Below the pieces are notes generated by a model. That model saw nothing but the letters and a program-made list of their open reading frames with translations. It did no database searches and was not told the origin of the DNA. From the NCBI RefSeq assembly GCF_009834515.1, contig NZ_CP019426.1, positions 6,403,501 to 6,467,500 of the forward strand: a stretch of DNA of 64,000 nucleotides, written 5' to 3'. The position numbers and the translations under genes were made by a program. Shown in pieces: positions 27,480 to 33,862 of the stretch (position 1 is its first letter; every line of letters begins with the position of its first letter). This DNA comes from Pseudomonas sp. R84 (lineage in GTDB: Bacteria > Pseudomonadota > Gammaproteobacteria > Pseudomonadales > Pseudomonadaceae).

Positions 27480-27905
27480 CTACTCCCACTTGCATCCGGA
27501 CTCGAGAGAGGAGTCGATGCTGGTGCTGATTCCGAAGCTATAAGCCTTACCGTTGGACTGCTTTGTGTAAGACATCGAGACGATCTGCGAGCCTTGCGTC
27601 ATCAACTCATAAGTCCCCGTGACCTTGCCGTTGACGATTTCGGACCAGATTCTGGTGTGCTGCCAAGGCGCGTCCGGATCGAGGATTTCGTTCTGGGAAT
27701 CCGTCAACACAATGGAAATGGGTTCGCTGGATTTGGCGTACTTCACGAAACCACCGGACCATTTGCTGGCTTCGTCGTAGTAGGTACGGAGTTCGAACTT
27801 TACCGGGCTCGATTGGGATAATTCGAAGCAAAGTGATTCGGTGGTGACTGCGCTTTGAGCGCCTAAAGGAAATAGCGCAAAAAAGAGAAAGAAAAGTTTG
27901 TTCAT
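27480..27905 (-). CDS. Exported protein, family A copy 2
   Basis: 141 residues from the ATG at 27905 (MNKLFFLFFALFPLGAQSAV, signal peptide); an ATG six bases upstream is possible. The mature part, FELRTYYDEASKWSGGFVKY, IWSEIVNGKVTGTYELMTQG and ESGCKWE, mirrors the protein at 19647-20072 along its whole length. The pair bounds most of the exported-protein string. Function unknown. Confidence 0.7.
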   Translation of the reverse strand: MNKLFFLFFALFPLGAQSAVTTESLCFELSQSSPVKFELRTYYDEASKWSGGFVKYAKSSEPISIVLTDSQNEILDPDAPWQHTRIWSEIVNGKVTGTYELMTQGSQIVSMSYTKQSNGKAYSFGISTSIDSSLESGCKWE

Positions 27906-27952
27906 GCTCATCCCAGTTGACGCTTTCGCGCGAATGCTCTGGCTTGTCCTTT

Positions 27953-28702
27953 TCAACGTCTGCTCTTGTCCGGTGCCAAAGCCAATTGGCGAGCACGCTC
28001 TATCGTCGCGCGAATTAGGCAGGCATCGGACCACTCACCGAAAACTGATTTATGCAATTTCGGGTCGGCCTGGCACTCCGCATCTCGAAATTTCATCCAG
28101 GCTCTTTGAGTTTCCCTCAGTGCTTTCTGACCGCTTTCGTCCAGCCGGTTCATACGATCCCGATATACAGAATTCAGCAATGCATCCGCGTCAGGAACCA
28201 TCAGATCAAGAACACCATTTCCCGAGGGAAACCACTCAACGTCCGCCAATGCCTGTTCGCTCTCATTGTTCCAATTGTAGAGGCCGTTTTCTTCGATCTT
28301 CAGTGTGGCGGATCGCTGATGGTGATTCGTCGGATCGCTCTCGCTGACCTCCGAGCGATAAACAATTTCCAAATAGATAGGGTCGGTTGTGCGCTGAGGA
28401 TCATTCAATAGCGTTTGCCGAACAATGGCCCGTTGCTTATTGCTCTCAGTGATCTCTATCGAAAAGCACGGATCCGGCCCAGGACGTTCTGCGGACGCCT
28501 TCCTCTCCAGGCATTGATTACGAACCGCCATTGAAGGGGTATCCGAACCGCCACCCACATCAACGACTCTGACAAGCAACCGGACTTCCGGGTCCTTGGA
28601 AAAGTCGGCCTGAAGGATGGTGGCAATCATCGTGCCCTCAGCCATGACCACAGGCGACAGTATTGAAAGTAAAAAAATGAGGCTGAATCTGAAAATCTGC
28701 AT
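27953..28702 (-). CDS. Exported protein with a C-terminal LprI domain
   Basis: 249 residues from the ATG at 28702 (MQIFRFSLIFLLSILSPVVM, signal peptide to VMAEGT). The N-terminal half is a beta-rich domain of unknown family. The C-terminal 90 residues contain ADALLNSVYRDRMNRLDESG, TQRAWMKFRDAEC and SDACLIRATIERARQL, an LprI/DUF1311 domain. This is the third LprI-type protein of the island and probably the first gene of its operon. It may bind lysozyme-type enzymes in the periplasm. Confidence 0.7.
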   Translation of the reverse strand: MQIFRFSLIFLLSILSPVVMAEGTMIATILQADFSKDPEVRLLVRVVDVGGGSDTPSMAVRNQCLERKASAERPGPDPCFSIEITESNKQRAIVRQTLLNDPQRTTDPIYLEIVYRSEVSESDPTNHHQRSATLKIEENGLYNWNNESEQALADVEWFPSGNGVLDLMVPDADALLNSVYRDRMNRLDESGQKALRETQRAWMKFRDAECQADPKLHKSVFGEWSDACLIRATIERARQLALAPDKSRR

Positions 28703-28785
28703 TCCTTGGCGTCCGTAAAAAAAATCAGTGATCCGTTCAATTCTGAACGGGCCTGCGACAGAAGATAGAGGCAGAACCGACAAAC

Positions 28786-28855
28786 GGGCCAGATCTATTT
28801 AAGTTTTGAACCAAACTCAAAGCGGTCGAGCGCAATAAATAAATCCGTTTCCTTT
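28786..28855. repeat. AATAAATC(C/T)G repeat pair, boundary 1
   Basis: GGGCCAGATCTATTT at 28786-28800 and AATAAATAAATCCGTTTCCT at 28834-28853 form an imperfect inverted pair. The same motif lies at 30433-30490 and 31568-31588, each time in a spacer of the AT-rich exported-protein array. Confidence 0.5.
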
Positions 28856-28905
28856 GATTATTATCAAATTCAGCTGAAAACAAATCCTTCCTCTACCTTA
28901 GAGCC

Positions 28906-29481
28906 TCACTCAACAAACTCAATAGTTTCAACCATCTTAATGACCGCCTTCAACGCAGAGCCATTTAGATCATTCAAGTAGGCCACATTTCCACCTCCAC
29001 AAAGTGCAGCAGATCCATGGGGTATGCAGAATCCAAACCCACGCGTTCGGTCCTCCTCTTCACCATTTGTAACGTCCTGAGATATCGCTGGACCTTCCCA
29101 GTTCTTCCCTTTTAATACATAAAAAATATTATGCATGGACGTGTCAGCCTCAACATCTGGATCCAAACTCATGACCCATCCTTTGTCAGTCATTTTCCCA
29201 CCCGAAAAGTTAGCAAAAGTTTGGGCATCGGCGGGATCCACACATCGAAACTTCAAATCGACTTCTATCGGCCGCCTAGAATCAGGCTTAATAACTTTCG
29301 AATAAAATAAGAGCGCAGGCACTTCTTCCTTATCCACCTCATAATCACCTCCGTACAAATTATTCATTTTAAATTTGCACACATTGAGATCTGCAAATAT
29401 GACCGACGACTTCACATTCGCTTCATTAGCGAACGAAACCGACGAAATTGAAAGAACCAAAACAATCAACCAAACCTTCAT
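28906..29481 (-). CDS. AT-rich exported protein (191 residues), candidate immunity
   Basis: Begins MKVWLIVLVLSISSVSFANE after an unneeded GTG codon, with GGAGGAGG upstream. Signal peptide cleavage is expected after SFA. The mature part has four Cys in CKFKM, FRCVD, GFCIPHG and ALCGGG, likely disulphide-bonded. No family recognised. Base composition is clearly more AT-rich than the core genome. It follows a truncated duplicate gene, in a series leading back to the T6SS effector gene. Confidence 0.6.
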   Translation of the reverse strand: MKVWLIVLVLSISSVSFANEANVKSSVIFADLNVCKFKMNNLYGGDYEVDKEEVPALLFYSKVIKPDSRRPIEVDLKFRCVDPADAQTFANFSGGKMTDKGWVMSLDPDVEADTSMHNIFYVLKGKNWEGPAISQDVTNGEEEDRTRGFGFCIPHGSAALCGGGNVAYLNDLNGSALKAVIKMVETIEFVE

Positions 29482-29509
29482 CACTGCCTCCTCCCCTTAA
29501 ACGGATCTG

Positions 29510-29895
29510 GGAGCTCACTACTCCTGTTGTTGACACTTGTTGCAAAGCTTCATCAGCACCGTAGCTGTATTTATATTTACGACTGCTATCAAAGAGGCCA
29601 GATGCAGCTAAGCTTGTTTTGAACTCAACAGGCTCAATTAAAAAATATTTTCTTCTGTCAGAATATCTGGCTTTGAACTTACGTTCAAAACCAGTTCTCC
29701 GTAGCAAATACCATCTTCAAGTTTTACGCTCAATTTAAAACCTGGGATATCTGGGATTGAAACTCCACATATATTTGAAGGCTGTGACTGAGCCACCGAA
29801 AAAACCGACATTAAAAATAATCCAAAAGCAAAAATAGGGATAGACCACGATTCACTGTCCAACACTAAAACATAGTCTGCCCCTGTATCACTCAT
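29510..29895 (-). pseudogene. Frameshifted, truncated duplicate of the 30902-31513 gene
   Basis: Residues ICGVSIPDIPGFKLSVKLED and GICYGELVLNVSSKPDILTE match the intact gene almost residue for residue. An A-run at 29640-29645 has six A where the intact copy has seven, so the frame hits a stop just after EENIF. The match resumes in another frame (LIEPVEFKTSLAASGLFDSS) to about 29510 and then ends. The signal region is also altered (MSDTGADYVLVLDSESWSIP). A dead duplicate, or possibly a slippage-switchable one. Confidence 0.8.
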
Positions 29896-29898
29896 TAC

Positions 29899-30405
29899 CT
29901 ATCCACCTTCATATTCAACATGATAAGTTTTTGAGCCTTTAAGTAACGACAGCATACGCTTTCTGGTAGTTTTAACATCTTCTTCGTCGCCACAGGCATC
30001 TATCATAAAAACATGATCAGTGCCAGCCTCCAATACGGCAGTAAAGCAGTATGAGTTAGAATAATATATTCCTTCCCAGCCGAACCAATTAACCCCAGAA
30101 ACACGACTAGCCTTTGACAGCGGCTGCATTCCCGTACCAATCTTCAATCCGTCGGCCTCCTGTACAAAGCCGCTAGCTACCGCGTCTGGAAAACTCATCG
30201 CTACGCAGTTCATCTGTACATTTTCTGTTCTACCATCTTTATATTTGTACTTAACAAATGAAATATCATCATCAGTCTTGAAAAACAAAACACCAGGAGA
30301 TTCATTTACCTCCATGACACAACCTTTACTTTGCACAACTACGCTATCACTAGCGTGCACAAACAAAAATGAACTTAACAGATACAAAAAAATAAATTTA
30401 TTCAT
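29899..30405 (-). CDS. AT-rich exported protein (168 residues), candidate immunity
   Basis: Begins MNKFIFLYLLSSFLFVHASD, a Sec signal peptide. The mature part has four Cys (KGCVME, QMNCVA, SYCFTA, DACGDE) and an acidic C-terminus (DEEDVKTTRKRM). The family is unknown. The pseudogene starts three bases after its stop, so both were once one operon. Strongly AT-rich, suggesting foreign origin. It could be an orphan immunity protein for a periplasm-acting toxin. Confidence 0.6.
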   Translation of the reverse strand: MNKFIFLYLLSSFLFVHASDSVVVQSKGCVMEVNESPGVLFFKTDDDISFVKYKYKDGRTENVQMNCVAMSFPDAVASGFVQEADGLKIGTGMQPLSKASRVSGVNWFGWEGIYYSNSYCFTAVLEAGTDHVFMIDACGDEEDVKTTRKRMLSLLKGSKTYHVEYEGG

Positions 30406-30432
30406 TTTTCTGCCTTTTTACAAATCAACAAA

Positions 30433-30490
30433 GTGGACAGATTTATTTGGGTTCAACGATAAAACCATCAGATAAATAAATCCGTCCCCT
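30433..30490. repeat. AATAAATC(C/T)G repeat pair, boundary 2
   Basis: GGACAGATTTATTT near 30433-30446 faces AAATAAATCCGTCCCC at 30475-30490 as an imperfect inverted pair. It sits exactly where the DUF6124 remnant begins on the other strand, between two exported-protein genes. Confidence 0.6.
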
Positions 30491-30844
30491 TTACCAGTCC
30501 CCGCCGAAGAATCCCTCGACACTGCAACGCTCGACAGAGAAGCCGCCGACCGCGCCTTCGCCCATTACTTCCCACCTACCCATGACAAACCGTCCAAACG
30601 CCGCAAAGGCAGACTCTTCACCATCTCCACCGGCATTGACCCGGAAGCCCTCCTGGCCAACGCCTCCGAAGACATGCTGTCCATCAGCGCCATCGCTGCC
30701 AAATTAGCCGACGATGTCGAAGGCTCAAACCGCTCGGTGGCATTGGCACTGAGTCGAATTGCCGATGGTGCGCAGCTCATGGTGGAACGTGCGTTGGATC
30801 ATCTGGAAGAGTTGATAGCGGCGAGGCAGGAAGCGATAACGTAA
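30476..30844 (+). pseudogene. DUF6124 gene remnant lacking its 5' end
   Basis: A plus-strand frame encodes AADRAFAHYFPPTHDKPSKR, ALLANASEDMLSISAIAAKL and NRSVALALSRIADGAQLMVE, homologous to the gene at 18200-18571. There is an in-frame stop at 30473-30475 and no start codon before the middle of the gene. The leader and first residues have been replaced by the AAATAAATCCGTCCCC motif. It is a truncated copy and probably not translated. Confidence 0.7.
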
Positions 30845-30854
30845 ACGGAACGAG

Positions 30855-30884
30855 GGGGACGGATTAAGTTGACAGCCCGTCCCC
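30855..30884 (+). terminator. Hairpin after the DUF6124 remnant
   Basis: GGGGACGG (30855-30862) pairs with CCGTCCCC (30877-30884). It is related in sequence to the boundary motif and to the other DUF6124 terminator. No T-run follows in the plus direction. Confidence 0.5.
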
Positions 30885-30901
30885 TACCCCCCCTGTATCT
30901 A

Positions 30902-31513
30902 CTAATTTTTGCTCGGTGTCATAGCCTCAAATGAAGATCTAATATCAGATAACTTAGGATCACTTTTGAGGTTTGACCTAGGCACACATGCAGAAAACTT
31001 GACCGTTGCACCTTTCACGCCTTTCAACCCATAGAAACAGTCGAACCACAGCCCCTTTTTTCTCACCGAGTACTTACTTTCAGCTGCAGCTCTGTCTTTT
31101 TCAGAGTCCCAAAGCATAAAAGGGGATATTAATACTCTGACTGCGGCGGAGCCCGACGCTGACGAATGAGCAAGATCCACCTCTCCCGTTTCTGACCCTT
31201 GTTGCAAAGCGTCATCAGCAGCATAGCTGTATTTATATTTACCATTGCTATCAAAGCGGCCAGATGCAGCCAGGCTTTTCTCAAACTCCACAGGCTCAAT
31301 TAAAAAAATATTCTCCTCTGTCAAAATATCTGGCCTTAAGCTTACGTTCGAGACCAGTTCTCCGTAGCAAATACCATCTTCAAGTTTTACATTCAATTTA
31401 AAGCTTGGGATATCTGGAATTGAAACTCCACACATAACCAGCGGATGTGACTGAGCCACCGACAAAACTGCGACTAAAGACAATCCCATGAGAGGAATTA
31501 ATAATTTTTTCAT
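30902..31513 (-). CDS. AT-rich exported protein (203 residues), candidate immunity
   Basis: Begins MKKLLIPLMGLSLVAVLSVA, a signal peptide. The mature part contains MCGVSIPDIPSFKLNVKLED, GICYGELVSNVSLRPDILTE and later Cys in LWFDCFYG and FSACVPR. It is the intact parent of the frameshifted copy at 29510-29895. Family not recognised. Duplication, AT-rich composition, export signal and location two genes from a T6SS effector fit an immunity gene under selection for variants. Confidence 0.65.
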   Translation of the reverse strand: MKKLLIPLMGLSLVAVLSVAQSHPLVMCGVSIPDIPSFKLNVKLEDGICYGELVSNVSLRPDILTEENIFLIEPVEFEKSLAASGRFDSNGKYKYSYAADDALQQGSETGEVDLAHSSASGSAAVRVLISPFMLWDSEKDRAAAESKYSVRKKGLWFDCFYGLKGVKGATVKFSACVPRSNLKSDPKLSDIRSSFEAMTPSKN

Positions 31514-31567
31514 TACAAAGACCTTTTATTAAAAGCACTCGACGGCGAAGACGCTAACTCAGAGCAC

Positions 31568-31588
31568 AATAAATCTGGTCCCTTTTTT
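31568..31588 (-). repeat. AATAAATC(C/T)G repeat, boundary 3
   Basis: The single copy AATAAATCTGGTCCCTTTTT (31568-31587) lies in the 94-base spacer between the 169-residue and 203-residue exported-protein genes. It is related to the motifs at 28834-28853 and 30475-30490. Confidence 0.45.
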
Positions 31589-31607
31589 GTTTCAGCAAAC
31601 TCCCGCC

Positions 31608-32117
31608 TTATTCAGACTCCCCTTCATACTTTTGAGAGCTAGGATTGAAGTGCCAAATATGAGGTGTCATCAGAGGCTCACCACCTTTTCGCTGGATACT
31701 CCCGTTTGAGTTTCGTTTATAAGAATAAATTTTTATGTCTTTAAATACGTTTTTTTGCTCACTTTCCGGCTCCAGGACTTCAACTTTGGCAAAGTACGAA
31801 GCACCGAGTGGTTTAAGATAGCCATGACATTGAAGCAGGAAGCTAAACACTCGATCACCACTTGAACCAACGCCTGTTGACGCTTCAAAAATAAAATCGT
31901 CATTACCGTCATTATTCAAGTCACCGGCATATACAATACTGCCGTGATCAACTAAAAAGTCTTTTCCATCCTGCATTGACAATACTTTTGTCTTACTATT
32001 ACCAAGATTCCAATCAGAAATAAAACTTTTCGAGTCTTGTTCTGGATTACAGATATCTCCCACAGAAGACCATGCAATTCCGGGTAGCAAACCAATCAAC
32101 AGCAAAAAATATTTCAT
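31608..32117 (-). CDS. Exported protein with calcium loop; likely cognate immunity
   Basis: 169 residues beginning MKYFLLLIGLLPGIAWSSVG (signal peptide). It carries an EF-hand-like D-x-N-x-D-G-x-x-D loop (YAGDLNNDGNDDFIFEASTG), then FSFLLQCHGYLKPLGASYF, resembling XAC2610-like muramidase inhibitors. It starts only three bases after the stop of the VgrG-linked effector, the classic position for an immunity gene. A periplasmic location suits an effector with a peptidoglycan-binding domain. The pairing is inferred from position and fold hints. Confidence 0.7.
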   Translation of the reverse strand: MKYFLLLIGLLPGIAWSSVGDICNPEQDSKSFISDWNLGNSKTKVLSMQDGKDFLVDHGSIVYAGDLNNDGNDDFIFEASTGVGSSGDRVFSFLLQCHGYLKPLGASYFAKVEVLEPESEQKNVFKDIKIYSYKRNSNGSIQRKGGEPLMTPHIWHFNPSSQKYEGESE

Positions 32118-32120
32118 AAG

Positions 32121-33851
32121 TTACACATCCATAATGAAGGAGTTTCTGCCCGGCCGGACCGCACCTTGCGGAAGATTAGTACCATACTGAATCGCATTAG
32201 TGATGGAGTCGTTCAGAGCAGCAAGCCGTCTCTGGATCTCATTGGTTAACAACGTCTCATGCGTGTCCCCCCAGCTAGCAACTGGCAATGCCCAATTTAC
32301 TTGAGAGTTTGAGTCAATTACAAATTGAATTGCCGGAACAACGAGCGACGCGTTAGTAACAACGAAAGCGGGACGATACACGTGCCAACGGAGCAAAATA
32401 GCCACAGATTTTTCTGAAGTAAAAACCGCTCCGAGAGTGCTGACCACCTCATGTCCGGAAACTCTAAATTTGACCTCTCTATCCAATATCTTACTCAACC
32501 GAAGTTTTGTCAGCTTCCACATAGCTTTACGGTAGGCCCCGATGGTTCGACCCGCCATACTAAATCTATAATGCCAGTGCCATGTTTTCATATAATTCGC
32601 ACCCTCCTTTGTAGTCGGCAACGCCTCAAAGTCAGTTTCAGTGCTAAGCTTAATCCACGTATTATATGTACGTACTCCAGGGAAATATAGTCCGGCCTCT
32701 CCCCACTGGAGAACGGTATCTAACCCAAACTTTCCGAAAGCCTTGTTAAAAACTTCAGGATTCAAATTTTTAACATATGCGATAAGTCCAGGCAATTCTC
32801 CAGGCGCATACGCTGAATTTGTCGTCGAAAATACCCCCATCGTCCAGTGACATGGTCCGGCAGACATAAGCGCATTATCCCAAGCGTTCAATACATCAAA
32901 TCGCCCATAGCATTCAGCCTCAGCCACCACACGCATAGTTCGATATGTCGATATCTTGGCGCTATTCGCCTCAGCAGCGTTATAGGCAGAGTCATAAAGA
33001 TTCAAGATTGACATTTCCGCCTCTGGCGACCAACTATGCTTCTTTGCCGTATTAGGTCCACCGAAACCGCCAGGCTCATAATACCCAAGAGTTTGATACT
33101 CTAGCCTACTATGTGTATCAGGATAGTCATAATAGCTAGTAAAATCCCTAAAAAACACTCGCGGGGCATTACTAGCAAGACTATTATGCGCCCACAAATT
33201 GCATCCGTTGCTGGCTAGATCAGTTCGAACTCCGGCTGCAGTATTATTCCATGCCTCAACGACTACTGGACATCTGTAGTCATGGCTCAACCAATATTCA
33301 ATTGCAGCTCGAGTAAGCTCGTTTACTACACCGCTTATTGGGCCGGCATAAATCGAAGAGTTAGCGACAGACTGAAGACTATCAACATAATAACTAACAG
33401 GGCCGACTGTCTCACCGGTTACTGTCGCAGACTTTCCAGCCTTTGCCACTATAGATGCAGAGCTATCGAAATACACATCCATGTTATTAACTTTTACTGG
33501 AGAACCTGCAGAGTCCAATAGCAGTTGCCCTTTTTTTTCTTCTCTAACTTTAGCAACTTGCGCCATGGACGCATATATTTGAAATTCTCTGACTGCCCAC
33601 TCAGTATGACTACCAAACCCTCCATCAGGTGTCCCCACAATGGAGAACCCCAAAGTAATTAAGTCTTCCTGGAGTTTTCTTACATGCTCTGAAACACCAA
33701 GAGCTGCGCTAGTACCGAGAAATGCAGCTGCTGTTTCTGCAGTGACTACAGATAACACTGGATTATCATTTCCAGCCCAACGAGGGGGCTTGTTTTGCTC
33801 AGGTTTTCCATCATGATCACCTCGACGGAGATCAAAATTACCGTAAATCAT
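32121..33851 (-). CDS. VgrG-linked cargo with PG-binding domain; putative T6SS wall effector
   Basis: 576 residues, no signal peptide, starting 11 bases after the vgrG stop. Residues about 53-95 are a PG_binding_1-like domain (VSEHVRKLQEDLITLGFSIV, GGFGSHTEWAVREFQ). Residues about 180-420 hold an unrecognised core with the segment VVAEAECYGRFDVLNAWDN (Glu311, Glu313, Asp325), then SAGPCHWTMG; the E-x-n-D-x-x-x-S-x-G pattern recalls lysozyme-like folds, but catalytic residues are not proven. The C-terminus (about 450-576) is a separate region. The AT-rich composition departs from the T6SS core. Likely delivered by the adjacent VgrG to attack peptidoglycan. Confidence 0.65.
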   Translation of the reverse strand: MIYGNFDLRRGDHDGKPEQNKPPRWAGNDNPVLSVVTAETAAAFLGTSAALGVSEHVRKLQEDLITLGFSIVGTPDGGFGSHTEWAVREFQIYASMAQVAKVREEKKGQLLLDSAGSPVKVNNMDVYFDSSASIVAKAGKSATVTGETVGPVSYYVDSLQSVANSSIYAGPISGVVNELTRAAIEYWLSHDYRCPVVVEAWNNTAAGVRTDLASNGCNLWAHNSLASNAPRVFFRDFTSYYDYPDTHSRLEYQTLGYYEPGGFGGPNTAKKHSWSPEAEMSILNLYDSAYNAAEANSAKISTYRTMRVVAEAECYGRFDVLNAWDNALMSAGPCHWTMGVFSTTNSAYAPGELPGLIAYVKNLNPEVFNKAFGKFGLDTVLQWGEAGLYFPGVRTYNTWIKLSTETDFEALPTTKEGANYMKTWHWHYRFSMAGRTIGAYRKAMWKLTKLRLSKILDREVKFRVSGHEVVSTLGAVFTSEKSVAILLRWHVYRPAFVVTNASLVVPAIQFVIDSNSQVNWALPVASWGDTHETLLTNEIQRRLAALNDSITNAIQYGTNLPQGAVRPGRNSFIMDV

Positions 33852-33862
33852 TGCTCATTCCC

